64,000 nt of DNA from JARBUG01 sp035628915 (GCA_035628915.1 DASPIW010000033.1:62001-126000); one strand, 5' to 3'; shown: positions 52,159-61,107, counted from the stretch's first letter. Notes: generated by a model from the letters alone, not told the origin. Made by a program: numbers and translations.

Positions 52159-52190
52159 AGAAGCCCCCCTACCTCGGTAGGGGGGCTTCT
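52159..52190 (-). terminator. Hairpin after S-layer gene 3, similar to that at 50517
   Basis: AGAAGCCCCCCTAC/GTAGGGGGGCTTCT, 14 bp, lies 18 bases beyond the stop codon of S-layer gene 3 and would end its transcript. The U-tract is weak. The flanking GCAGTCTGA on its left resembles GCAGCCTGA in the other hairpin. Confidence 0.75.
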
Positions 52191-52208
52191 GCTACCCTGT
52201 CAAGTTAC

Positions 52209-55200
52209 TTACTTGAGGGTGATGTCCGTGGCATCGCCCAGGGCGGCGCCAGTGGGGGCGCCGTCGGCGTCAGCCTCGTAGACCGTGAGGGAGATCTCGG
52301 AGTCAGCTGCGATGTCTTCAACAAACAGGCGGAACTTGGCGGTGGTCCGGCCAGCCTTGACCAGGATGCCCTCGCCCGCGCCCGACACATCCGTACCGTC
52401 CTCGTCCTCGACCCGGTCAGCACCGGTGATGACGACAACGTAGGACTTGGAGGTGCTGGTGATCAGGTTGCCGAACTCGTCGGTCAGCTGGACGGTGAGC
52501 AGATCGCTTTCCTTGTCCTCGGGGATGTCCAGACCAGAGGTGGTCTTCTGGGCCACAGTGGCGCTAGCCACATCGCCAGCCTTGACGCTGATGGACTTGG
52601 AGCCCTGGACGGTGTCGGCGATGTTCTTCACCTTAACGGTCAGGGTCAGCGTCTCAGCGTCCTCGGCGTAGAACTCGGTGGACACGAAGACACCGTCTTC
52701 GTCGCCGGCGGAGAAGGTAACGTTCTGGCCGCTGCTGCCGAGATCCAGATCATCGTTGCTGTCGGACAGGCTGAAGCCGTATTCAGCCAGGAAGTCGTCG
52801 TTGTCGACGGCACGGCCGTAGTTGTCCTCAACGGTGACCTTCAGGTAGAAGTCGGTGCCGGCAGCAATGGTAGAAGTGTTGGTGCCATTCGTCCGCTTGG
52901 CTTCAACCTTCACGCTGGCCGGGATGGTGCTAACAGCACCGAGGGTGACCGAGTCGTAAGCCTTGGTGCCGTTGTCAAACGCAGTGCCGTCGGCGAGCTC
53001 CAGGCCCTCTTCATCGGTAGAGATGGTGATCTCTGCCTCGTCGATATAGGTGGCCAGGCCGACCGTGGCATTAGCGGCGCCGTTCACGTCGGTCTCGACG
53101 GTGACGGCTTCGTCATCACCATTGATCTCGATGCCGTCGAAGTCAGCGGTGTCGAATTCGACCTCGAGACCCGCCTTAGCAACCTTGTTGCCGAAGGCGT
53201 CGTACAGCTGAGCGGTGACGGTAGCAGTGGCGTCTTCCTTCTGGAGGTAGTTCAGGACGCCCTTGGTCAGACCGACATAGGCAGCCTCATCGGCGACCAC
53301 AGACAGGCTGAGCTCAGCGCTGTCCTTCAGGTCGTAGTCATCGTCGGAGTCGCCGTCCTCGGCAACCAGCTTGAAGCTATCAACATGCTGGCCGACAAGA
53401 GCGAACTTGGCAACGCCGTCGACGACGGAAACGTCGAACTCGTCCTCTTCGTCTTCCAGATCCGCGAAGACTTCGAGGTCAGCATCGGTAGCAACGTAGA
53501 GCAGCTCAGGCTTGTCCACGCCGTCGAGGGTGATCGTAACGGTGGTGTCGTACAGGGTCGGCACGCCGTTCTCATCGACAACCTTCACGGTGTAGGTGAC
53601 CTTCTCGACGTCGTCATCTTCGACGTCTTCTTCAACATCGGTGAAGTCAGCGGTGACTTCGGCCTTGTTGTCCTTGGCGGTCAGGGTGATGGCTTCCGGA
53701 TTCTTGGGCATAGCCATCTTCAGGGTGTCCTTGCCAGCGGTCATGCCCGGGAAAGCAGCCGTGACGGTGACAGTGCCCTCGTCACCCTTCTGCTCGGCGT
53801 ACAGGTCGTACTCGTTGTCGCCACCGGCAGTGATGGTGAGGGTGTCGGACTTGGTGTCGTCGCCTTCCTCGAGGGTGGCGTCACCGGTAACGGTGACTTC
53901 GATCTCCCAGGCGCCGTCGAGCATATCCTCGCCATCCTGGTCGAGGACGGTGATGGTGAACGGAGCAGAGAGCAGGTCGCCTTCGTCATCAATGTCGGAA
54001 ACCAGGTAGTCAGGAGCGTCGACTTCGATGCTGGTCGCGACCTGGGCCTCAACGGCGACGGTGTCGGTATATTCCTCGTCGTCGCTGTCGATCGCATCAT
54101 CCTCAGTGTCGTCATACTGAGCGTAGATGTCGACCTCGCTGTCGGCATAGCCCTCAGGCACTGTGACCGTAAAGGTTGCCACGCCGTCCTCAGCAGCCTT
54201 GGTTTCGTCAGCGCCAAAAGCGGTCAGCTTGATGTTGCCGTCGAAGTCGAGGACAGCGTTGCCCTTCGAGTCGACAGCGGTAACGGTGACATCATACTCG
54301 GTCGCATCGTTAGCGATCATGTTGGCAGGAGCATTAACGACCAACTTGGAAATGTCGCCGTAGACGCCGACGGTGCCTTCGACAGTCACGCCGTCCTTGG
54401 TGGCCGTAACGGTGTACGAACCAGCCTTGGTAGCGATGAAGACGCCGGTGTTAGCGTCGAGCAGGGCGTTAGCAGAAGTCTGGGCGAAGGTGACGCCGGA
54501 AACGACGTTGCCAGCAGCGTCCTTCGCGACGAGCGTGACGGACTTGCCAGGAGCGACGGAAACGGCGGAAGCCTCAACCTTGGCGATGGGGCCGGCGTTG
54601 ATGGTGACGCTGACTTCCTTCGTCAGTTCGCCAGCCTTCAGGACCAGCTTGCCAGTGCCAACGGTGGCCTGAGCGGTGAACTTGCCGTCGGCGTAGGTGC
54701 CAACAGCGGACTCGCCGGTGACGGCCTGCTCGAGGACGTTGCCAGCAGCATCCTTAACGACAGGCTTCACCTCAACGGTGCCACCAGCAGCGACGGTGAT
54801 GTCGCTGGCCTCGATGGAGGCGGCGGTGCCGGCGACGCGGGTGACCTTCAGGCTCTTCTCAGCCTTGTTGCCAGCCAGGTCGAGGGCGGTGACGGTGATC
54901 TCGTAGTCCTTCAGCTCGGGCAGAGCGAACTCGGCGGAGAACTTGCCGTCGGCGGCCGGGGTGACCTTGGTGGTGCCGACATAAGTCTCGAGGGCGCCGG
55001 TGACGGTGCCGGTGATGGTGAGCTTGCTGTCGATGGTGGTGGGCTCGACAGCGGCGACGGTCAGCTCAGGAGCGGCGGTGTCGACGTACTGGGTGTAGAA
55101 CGTCTTGCCGGTGGGCAGCTGATAGCTGAAGAAAGCCCGGTCGAAGAGGTAGAACACCAGGCCACGGGTGGCGTTCTCATTCAGCATCGGGGCGATGAGG

Positions 55201-55709
55201 GCCTTGTCCTCGGCCGTGATGAGGTTCTTCTCAACGGCGACATCGAGGTAGTTGGCCGGCCAGGTCTTGGTGCCGTCAGCCTTGGCGCCGACGAACTTCA
55301 TCAGGAAGGCCACGGCCTGAGCCGGGGTCAGCTTGGCGTCCGGCTCGAACGTGCCGTTAGGCATGCCGATGGGATCGCTGCCAGCCTTCTCAACGAGAGC
55401 GACGGCCATGGCGATGTTGCCAGAGGCCCAGTGATTGGCGATATCCGGGAAGACGGTGGAGCCCTTCAGGAGCTGGGCATCGGCTTCCTTACCAAAGGCC
55501 CGGACGATGAGCGTCACGAGCTCGGCGCGGGTGATCTCGCTGTTCAGAGCGAGGCCATCCGGACGGCCCTGGACGATCTTGAGATCCTGCATCCGCTTAC
55601 CAGCAGTCTCGCCAGCAGCCGGGGTGTACGCGGCAGAAGCCGTGGCCACCAGGGAGAGGACGAGGCTAGACGCCACGAGAGCGGACGTCAGCTTCTTCAT
55701 CAGACCCAT
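52209..55709 (-). CDS. S-layer protein 3, probable main acidic S-layer protein
   Basis: A 1166-residue exported protein. Signal peptide MGLMKKLTSALVASSLVLSLVATASA. SLH region about 30-200, with the clearest repeat FPDIANHWASGNIAMAVALVE and FEPDAKLTPAQAVAFL. About ten beta domains of Big/Ig type follow, very rich in Asp and Glu (for example EDDAIDSDDEEYTD). AAGGAGG lies 11 bases before ATG 55709; ATG 55700 and 55730 are also possible. Codon use is strongly biased (GTC, GAC, CTG), as in highly expressed genes, and a leader of over 500 bases precedes it. It lacks the GW modules of paralogues 1 and 2. Confidence 0.92.
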   Translation of the reverse strand: MGLMKKLTSALVASSLVLSLVATASAAYTPAAGETAGKRMQDLKIVQGRPDGLALNSEITRAELVTLIVRAFGKEADAQLLKGSTVFPDIANHWASGNIAMAVALVEKAGSDPIGMPNGTFEPDAKLTPAQAVAFLMKFVGAKADGTKTWPANYLDVAVEKNLITAEDKALIAPMLNENATRGLVFYLFDRAFFSYQLPTGKTFYTQYVDTAAPELTVAAVEPTTIDSKLTITGTVTGALETYVGTTKVTPAADGKFSAEFALPELKDYEITVTALDLAGNKAEKSLKVTRVAGTAASIEASDITVAAGGTVEVKPVVKDAAGNVLEQAVTGESAVGTYADGKFTAQATVGTGKLVLKAGELTKEVSVTINAGPIAKVEASAVSVAPGKSVTLVAKDAAGNVVSGVTFAQTSANALLDANTGVFIATKAGSYTVTATKDGVTVEGTVGVYGDISKLVVNAPANMIANDATEYDVTVTAVDSKGNAVLDFDGNIKLTAFGADETKAAEDGVATFTVTVPEGYADSEVDIYAQYDDTEDDAIDSDDEEYTDTVAVEAQVATSIEVDAPDYLVSDIDDEGDLLSAPFTITVLDQDGEDMLDGAWEIEVTVTGDATLEEGDDTKSDTLTITAGGDNEYDLYAEQKGDEGTVTVTAAFPGMTAGKDTLKMAMPKNPEAITLTAKDNKAEVTADFTDVEEDVEDDDVEKVTYTVKVVDENGVPTLYDTTVTITLDGVDKPELLYVATDADLEVFADLEDEEDEFDVSVVDGVAKFALVGQHVDSFKLVAEDGDSDDDYDLKDSAELSLSVVADEAAYVGLTKGVLNYLQKEDATATVTAQLYDAFGNKVAKAGLEVEFDTADFDGIEINGDDEAVTVETDVNGAANATVGLATYIDEAEITISTDEEGLELADGTAFDNGTKAYDSVTLGAVSTIPASVKVEAKRTNGTNTSTIAAGTDFYLKVTVEDNYGRAVDNDDFLAEYGFSLSDSNDDLDLGSSGQNVTFSAGDEDGVFVSTEFYAEDAETLTLTVKVKNIADTVQGSKSISVKAGDVASATVAQKTTSGLDIPEDKESDLLTVQLTDEFGNLITSTSKSYVVVITGADRVEDEDGTDVSGAGEGILVKAGRTTAKFRLFVEDIAADSEISLTVYEADADGAPTGAALGDATDITLK

Positions 55710-56256
55710 CTGCTTGGTTTCCTCCTTCATAATGGGGGTTTCCAGTGATACGGGGCCGGGGCAATTTAACCCTCCCCACGAGCGGTGAAACATGGGGAAG
55801 ACTTATAAACTTGGTTGGAGAAACTTATAGACCTAAAGTATCGGGCCAAGAAGAGTCCGGGATCGCTCTACCCTTACCCGGCCTATCGGGGTACTTGGTT
55901 TCGACAGGTCTTTTTGCTTGTCCTGCCGTTTGTCTCGCTAAGTGGTTCGGTACATTCTGGAGTACTTATGGGGGTCCATCCAGCACCGACTGCATTTGTT
56001 CGTCACCCGTAGCGTGGTCGACATTGGGTTCGGGGATTTCCCTTGGAATCCTGCTTCATCTCGGTGCCAGATCCTGCAAAACCCCGTGTGCCGCGCGGCT
56101 TGTAGGATCCTGACGTTTTGTACTGACGAACGTGTTGCCGGATTTGTTCCCGGTCGGGATGATTTTTCGCAGAAACTTTTTCGGTTTACACGGGTAAATA
56201 GACGCCAGAAATCGATTTTGGTTCCCGACCCCCAAAAACTCCCACAAACACGCAAG
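55710..56256 (-). promoter_or_regulatory. Long leader/promoter region of S-layer gene 3
   Basis: About 547 bases with no supported gene. On the minus strand two TATAAG hexamers (55829-55824 and 55807-55802) sit in repeated TATAAGTTTCTCC / TATAAGTCTTCCCC contexts, possible tandem -10 elements. A CCTGTCGAAA sequence (55908-55899) resembles a Spo0A box, and a CCGGG/CCCGG pairing lies near 55856-55881. Long structured leaders that stabilise the message are common for S-layer genes. Confidence 0.45.
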
Positions 56257-56284
56257 AAAGCGCCGCCCTAGAGGGCGACGCTTT
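56257..56284 (-). terminator. Terminator after the NYN-domain gene
   Basis: Outer AAAGCG/CGCTTT and inner CGCCC/GGGCG pairs with one mismatch, followed on the minus strand by CTTTCTTG, about 50 bases past the stop codon. Confidence 0.75.
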
Positions 56285-56334
56285 GGTCCAGCGCATTCGG
56301 AGTTATAGCATAAGAACCATGCTGATGTCAGCAG

Positions 56335-57135
56335 TCATGCGCTGGCTGTGGACTGCTCCTTTGGCGGGTTGCCGGGGCCAAGCACCCGCTTGACGAGGTC
56401 ATGCTGGCGGTTGAGACGGCATGCAGTCGTCGGGAACAGTTCATCCTTGGGGTTCGGCACCTTGTATGTTTCGATCACGCCTTCTGAAATGGCCTGGTTG
56501 ACCAGTTCATAGGTCTTGCGGTCGACAATGTCGGAACCGGCCAGCACCCGCAGGAAGTACTTCAGCCCGACGAAGGGTTTGCCGTATTCTGCAGTATCAA
56601 GGCGGCGAATCATCATTTCCATGTCGTACATGGCCGGCGGCAGAATGCCAAGCAGGGCTTCAATGGTCGTGAAGTAGTTGACGAAGGACATGACATCCTT
56701 GCTCATGGTCTTTTCCACGGCAACCACATGTACATGCTTACCCCGGGCCCGGAGTTTGCGAATCACCTGGATCATGTCCCGGTCGCCGCACACGAGAATG
56801 AAAATCTCAATGTCCGGACGGTTATACATGAGTTCCAGGGCGTCAAGGCTCATTTCGATGTCGGCGGCATTCTTACGGGTGCCGTCCTCGTAGTTCTTGG
56901 AAAAGACGTGGCGCGGCTCGACGCTCCGCCGCTGAAGTTCGGACAACAAGCCCCGGAACTCCTCGTGGTCGAAGTCGGCGTACGCCTGCATGAGACATAC
57001 CGGTCCGCCTTCGTGTTTTTGTTCCCCCAACTCCCTGAGGCTGTTGATTAGCTTCTCGGTGTCCGGCACCGTTCCGTACTGTTGCTTCATGCTCCAGTAG
57101 ATATTCTCGTAATCCATAAAGATGACGGTGTTCAA
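56335..57135 (-). CDS. NYN-domain (PIN-like nuclease fold) protein
   Basis: A 266-residue protein. The NYN domain fills about 1-165, with the acidic residues of the metal site in FMDYENIYW, RKNAADIEMSLDALELM and LVCGDRDMIQVIRKLRARG. The C-terminal ~90 residues look like a winged helix (YFLRVLAGSDIVDRKTYELVNQAISEGVIETY-type, core RKTYELVNQAISEG). NYN proteins are predicted RNases or RNA-processing factors. The start TTG 57135 is six bases after AAAGGAGGG; a longer frame upstream has no ribosome site. Confidence 0.87.
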   Translation of the reverse strand: MNTVIFMDYENIYWSMKQQYGTVPDTEKLINSLRELGEQKHEGGPVCLMQAYADFDHEEFRGLLSELQRRSVEPRHVFSKNYEDGTRKNAADIEMSLDALELMYNRPDIEIFILVCGDRDMIQVIRKLRARGKHVHVVAVEKTMSKDVMSFVNYFTTIEALLGILPPAMYDMEMMIRRLDTAEYGKPFVGLKYFLRVLAGSDIVDRKTYELVNQAISEGVIETYKVPNPKDELFPTTACRLNRQHDLVKRVLGPGNPPKEQSTASA

Positions 57136-57349
57136 CAGGGTCCCTCCTTTATTACTGGTCCTCCCCCGGCGGGAATCTGCGTCTATCTTTTGCATTCACG
57201 CAGCCGTTCCATACCTCGGCTCGTTGTTAGCATACGTTCTGCAGGCTTGTGATGCTCCTCCCCCAGGCGTCCTTTAACGATACAGCTTTATTGTTAGCCA
57301 TTTTACGTAGAAAATCCTGCCAGTACGGACTACCTTGCCGCAAATTTGG

Positions 57350-57388
57350 AAAAAAAGTGGAGTCAGCCCACCGCTTGGCTGACTCCAC
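57350..57388 (-). terminator. Terminator of the YwgA gene
   Basis: A 12-bp perfect stem, GTGGAGTCAGCC/GGCTGACTCCAC, followed on the minus strand by seven T residues (57356-57350). Confidence 0.93.
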
Positions 57389-57396
57389 TCTGCTAT

Positions 57397-57924
57397 CTAC
57401 CCGTCATGTCGGTAGAAATCTAGATCGTTGGCGAACGCCAGAACAGCGTGTACCCGTGACTGCTCGGCGAATTTGTCAGGCTTCAGCCGCACCAGTCGGT
57501 CGCACACCGCTTGGTCAGCGAGGCCCTTAGACTTCAGGTACAGGACCGTGGCCACACCCTCCAGGAACGTCGCATCCTGCTCATTCAAGTGCGAAATGAG
57601 TCCGGCAAGGCGGTCCCGGGCTGAATCAGACTCGGAAGGGGCGCCCAGCGCCAGCGAAGCGTTGCGGCCTGGTGCGTAAACGTACTGGTGATTCCCGGCC
57701 GGGCCGGGCAGCACCTCTTCGTGGGCGAAACCCCAGTCGGTCATTTCTTTGAGTTTCAGGGCGAGCACCTCAGAGTAGGGGCCCCAGACGTGGAGGTCGA
57801 ACGGCTCGGCAAACGGGTAGCCAAGGCGCTGGGCGATGAAAACCATCTTTTGAAGTTTCTTGCGCCCCCGCACTTCGCCGGCCGTCACTAACAGGTGCGT
57901 CAGTGAACGGTAGGGTGTGAACAA
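57397..57924 (-). CDS. ywgA: YwgA-family protein
   Basis: A 175-residue soluble protein matching the Firmicute YwgA family by its N-terminal part: GRKKLQKMVFIAQRLGYPF followed by FDLHVWGPYSEVLALKLKEM. This KLQK...hydrophobic...YGPYS pattern recalls the Panacea/SocA-like antitoxin fold, but that relation is my inference. It follows ywfO by 21 bases on the same strand, a pairing also seen in B. subtilis (ywgA-ywfO). Confidence 0.82.
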   Translation of the reverse strand: MFTPYRSLTHLLVTAGEVRGRKKLQKMVFIAQRLGYPFAEPFDLHVWGPYSEVLALKLKEMTDWGFAHEEVLPGPAGNHQYVYAPGRNASLALGAPSESDSARDRLAGLISHLNEQDATFLEGVATVLYLKSKGLADQAVCDRLVRLKPDKFAEQSRVHAVLAFANDLDFYRHDG

Positions 57925-57945
57925 AGCATCGGCACCCCCGTCAGG

Positions 57946-59226
57946 TCAGTCTTCAAGGATCTGATCGACCGCATCGGCCGCTTCCTTCGGTACAAAGAGG
58001 ACATAGCGGGTGACTCGTTCGCTGGCGATGGATTTTAGTACGTCAGACATGGTGGTCACCTCGCGCAGGGCTGCCGGCCGTGTCCAGTCGACCAGAACCT
58101 GAAGCGGCGGCGATCCGCCCTCCGTAGGCTTGACGTAGTAGGAATAAGCGAGGTTGGATGTCTTGTCAATGTGATAGTAGTACTGCGGTTCCTCGAAACC
58201 GGCGGACCGGACGGCCGCCACAATATCCTCCTGCCGCTCCAGGACCCGTCCCAGCCGCTCGTCCAGCCGGAGGCCGGAAAAGAGCCGCCGGTTGATGAAC
58301 CGGTCACTCAGATCGCGCAAAATGGGATCAGTCGCCTGGGTCCAGCGTTTGATCGCGTAGATGACATCCGTTTCATCCAGTTGTAGGTACTCCGCCAAGG
58401 TCATGGCCCGTCCGGCGAGAATGGGCTCCAGGCTGGGCGGTAGGAAGCCGATATCCTCCCGGCGCCCGGAGCGGACCAGTTGGACTGCCCTCTCAAACAT
58501 TTTGTCCAGAACGGTTTCAATGGACCGGGTCGCCTTGTGGAAGTAAACGTTCCAATACATGAAGTAGCGGGCAAGCAGGAACTCTTCGGCAGAGTGAATC
58601 CCCTTGTCCGTCAGTACGACGTGGCCGTCCACAACGGTGGTCGTCTGGATCAAACGGTCAAGGTCAAACTGGCCGTAGGTCACACCGCACATCCGGCTGT
58701 CCCGGAGGAGGTAATCCATGCGGTCGACGTCCAGTTGGCTGGAGATGAGTTCCTTGAGGAATGGCGCCCCATCCCAGGTTCCCGCTATGATCGAAGTAAT
58801 TCGCGCTGGCCAATCCTGGTTCCTGCCGGCCAAAAGTTGGTAAATACCGGTCTCAGGGCTGCCGATGACACGCTCGACCCAGGTCTCGTGGTGCTGCCCG
58901 GTCAGTTTTTCAAACAGATGGGAAAAGGGCCCATGGCCAATGTCATGCAGGAGGGCTGCGCAGCAGGCTAACGCATGCTCCTCGGGGTCCAGCTGCACGA
59001 TCGCATGGTCAGTCAGGTGCTTCAGTACTCGGTTCATGAGGTGATAGACGCCCAGGGAATGGGCGAACCGTGTGTGTTCAGCTCCCGGATAGGAGATAAA
59101 CGAAGTGCCCAGCTGCCTGATGCGTCGCAGGCGCTGGAACTCCGGACTCTGTATAAGGGCAAACACCGTGGGATCCGTCACGGAGATGTTGCCATGCACC
59201 GGATCGCGGAATACGTACTCCTTCAC
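57946..59226 (-). CDS. ywfO: HD-domain phosphohydrolase, YwfO type
   Basis: A 426-residue protein of the dGTPase-like HD superfamily. It opens with FRDPVHGNISV; the metal ligands are H of TRFAHSLGVYHL, the HD of LLHDIGHGPFSHLFE, and a later D in SSQLDVDRMDYLLRD. Family members hydrolyse dNTPs to nucleosides and triphosphate; YwfO is reported as a dNTP triphosphohydrolase. It is transcribed ahead of ywgA. Length and motifs are complete. Confidence 0.92.
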   Translation of the reverse strand: MKEYVFRDPVHGNISVTDPTVFALIQSPEFQRLRRIRQLGTSFISYPGAEHTRFAHSLGVYHLMNRVLKHLTDHAIVQLDPEEHALACCAALLHDIGHGPFSHLFEKLTGQHHETWVERVIGSPETGIYQLLAGRNQDWPARITSIIAGTWDGAPFLKELISSQLDVDRMDYLLRDSRMCGVTYGQFDLDRLIQTTTVVDGHVVLTDKGIHSAEEFLLARYFMYWNVYFHKATRSIETVLDKMFERAVQLVRSGRREDIGFLPPSLEPILAGRAMTLAEYLQLDETDVIYAIKRWTQATDPILRDLSDRFINRRLFSGLRLDERLGRVLERQEDIVAAVRSAGFEEPQYYYHIDKTSNLAYSYYVKPTEGGSPPLQVLVDWTRPAALREVTTMSDVLKSIASERVTRYVLFVPKEAADAVDQILED

Positions 59227-59278
59227 GTTTATCCTCCCTTTCCGGAGGCTGGGTATAGTAATTGTAACAAATGGAGAG

Positions 59279-59301
59279 GCCCGGGGATAGCCGCCCCGGG
59301 C
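59279..59301 (-). terminator. Hairpin between the pseudokinase-like gene and ywfO
   Basis: GGCCCGGGG / CCCCGGGCC-type stem of about 8 bp just after the stop of the gene at 59308. The following minus-strand sequence (CTCTCCATTTGTT) is only moderately T-rich. Confidence 0.65.
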
Positions 59302-59307
59302 CGCTCC

Positions 59308-61107
59308 TTACGGCATGCTGGAGAAGTGCATGCCGTATTCGTTGTAGGACTTCACTTGAATGCCCAGCGCTTCCTGCAGGAAGGGTGTTAGGTTCAGCCA
59401 CAGCCGTTCCTGCACGATATTGTAGTCGCCGGTGATGATGTTCTGGCCGCCGTTGAGCAGCCGGATGCTGCCGCCATCTTGCGGTACCCAGTAGAGGTTG
59501 CGCCCGAACAAGCGGTTGAATGTGCTTATGGAGACGTACGGGCTGGCAGGATGGGGGAAAATGTAGGCCCAGCCGAGCCGTCGATTGTTGAAGAAGACCT
59601 GGACCGGCAAACCGCCTTGCGTTGCATCCAGATAATCCGGCGTGCCAGGTTCAGGCTCCTTGCGAATGGGCTTGGCCTCGGTTGGCGGCTGTTCTTGTTG
59701 TGACGGCGGGGCCGGCTTGGGAGGCGGAATGGGCACCGGCTGCGTGGGCGCCGGTTTCACCGGGTTGGCCGGAGCACTGATGGGCGGCGGCGGATTCTTG
59801 GGCGGCGGCGGAGTTGGATTTGTTGCGGCAGGGGGCGACGAAGGCGGTGGTACGGGTGGTTCGGTGGCCTCATTCTCTTCCGGAGAAGGCTTTTGCTGAA
59901 GCGGCGGATCCGGCAGGACAGGACCGGCAATCGGCCCCTCCGACTCGGGCGGCAAGTCCTCGCCGATTTGGGCGCCGGGCTCCGCGTAATTCGGCATTCG
60001 TGCGGCAGTCCTTTCGTTGCGCCACGCCTCCGGTAGCAACTCCGACGGAATCAGGCCGGCCTTGATCACAACGGCGCTGGCCAAAAAGAAGGTGGCGAGG
60101 CTGACCAGACCAAGACTGCCGAAGCGTATCGCCTTCACTACCTTGGGATTCGGGGGAGGCGGTACGACATATTTGCGATAGCCCTCGCTGGGCCGGGGCG
60201 GCAACGCCCAGGGGCGGTCGCTCATTGGGATTTGCGGCCCGCCCAACGTTATCCGGTGGCGTTCCAGTTCAGCCAGACGCCGCGACGGGGCTTCAAGGTC
60301 GAGCGGAATCACCGGGATGTGCGTGAGGAGATGCTCGGTTGAGCTTCGCTCGGGCGCCGGCGCAGGTTCTGGCTGCTGTGGCGGCAGTCTGATGGGGCGG
60401 GGTGTCGGTACACTCCGAGTGGCCGCCGACGGCGGCTTGTTGAGGATCTGCCGGAACTCATGCTCCTGGCCGGACCGCTCGATGTCAGCGCGGAGTTCGC
60501 TGAGGGATGGGTAAGACTTGCTTAGGCAGCGAATGAGCACAAACTGCAATCCCGGCGAAATGCCATTCTCCATCCGGTTTAGCTGAATGCGGGAACGGCG
60601 CACCGTCTGACCGGTGATCAACCAGTAGAGCAGGACACCGAAGGCATGCACCCCATAGGGCGGATTGGCCGCACTTCTCGCTTCAGGCGCATGAGCGAGC
60701 GCCAGATAGTCCAGTGACCACCGCCCGAGCCGGTCCCGCTTGATGCAAGCAGGGTCCAGATACGAAGGAGCGGGCGGCGAAGGGAGGGCAGTAAGGCTTG
60801 CGAGCCCTTCGAGCACGCTCAGCAGAGCGCTGACCAGGTCGGACTCGCTGAGTTGGTTGCCAGTGCGCAGGTCTTCCAGGGTCTCCCCTTCAGTGACGGG
60901 GCCAACCAGCCACCGCGTGTCGCTTTCCACAGCGACCGGCTGAAGGGGTGGCAGGCTCGGATGCTGATACGGCGCCAGCGCGTCGGTGACCGGTCCGGCG
61001 ACCAGGTGGACCACCTGGCCTGTCCGGCGGTCCTGCGCAGTGAAGAACCGGCGCCCGGCCCACTCCGCCTGCTGCATGACCGTGTACCCGCTCAGGATGC
61101 CGCTCAA
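59308..61107 (-). CDS. Single-pass membrane protein with pseudokinase-like N-domain and stalk-type C-domain
   Basis: A 599-residue protein. Residues 1-212 resemble a degenerate protein-kinase fold: hinge-like RWLVGPVTEGETLEDL, a C-lobe FGVLLYWLITGQTVR and RCLSKSYPSLSELRADI. The catalytic Lys, HRD and DFG are absent (SYLDPACIKRDRLGRWSLDYL-type loop, core IKRDRLGRWSLD). A membrane helix lies at about 328-349, a Pro-rich spacer at 385-490, and a C-terminal domain (498-599) resembles the N-terminal stalk domain of copper amine oxidases. Topology would put the kinase-like part inside and the stalk outside. Start TTG 61107 follows GGGGAGGTG. Partner unknown. Confidence 0.78.
   Translation of the reverse strand: MSGILSGYTVMQQAEWAGRRFFTAQDRRTGQVVHLVAGPVTDALAPYQHPSLPPLQPVAVESDTRWLVGPVTEGETLEDLRTGNQLSESDLVSALLSVLEGLASLTALPSPPAPSYLDPACIKRDRLGRWSLDYLALAHAPEARSAANPPYGVHAFGVLLYWLITGQTVRRSRIQLNRMENGISPGLQFVLIRCLSKSYPSLSELRADIERSGQEHEFRQILNKPPSAATRSVPTPRPIRLPPQQPEPAPAPERSSTEHLLTHIPVIPLDLEAPSRRLAELERHRITLGGPQIPMSDRPWALPPRPSEGYRKYVVPPPPNPKVVKAIRFGSLGLVSLATFFLASAVVIKAGLIPSELLPEAWRNERTAARMPNYAEPGAQIGEDLPPESEGPIAGPVLPDPPLQQKPSPEENEATEPPVPPPSSPPAATNPTPPPPKNPPPPISAPANPVKPAPTQPVPIPPPKPAPPSQQEQPPTEAKPIRKEPEPGTPDYLDATQGGLPVQVFFNNRRLGWAYIFPHPASPYVSISTFNRLFGRNLYWVPQDGGSIRLLNGGQNIITGDYNIVQERLWLNLTPFLQEALGIQVKSYNEYGMHFSSMP

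Noticed and set aside
53385..55748. A 787-codon open frame on the plus strand opposite S-layer gene 3
   Set aside because: It mirrors the biased codons of the real gene, gives a composition without any family feature, and lacks a good ribosome site.
55889..55911. Sequence resembling the 5' end of tmRNA (GGGGTACTTGGTTTCGACAGG) on the plus strand
   Set aside because: No matching 3' acceptor strand (GTACCCC...CCA), no T-arm and no tag-peptide frame were found in the next 400 bases, so it is treated as chance or a relic.
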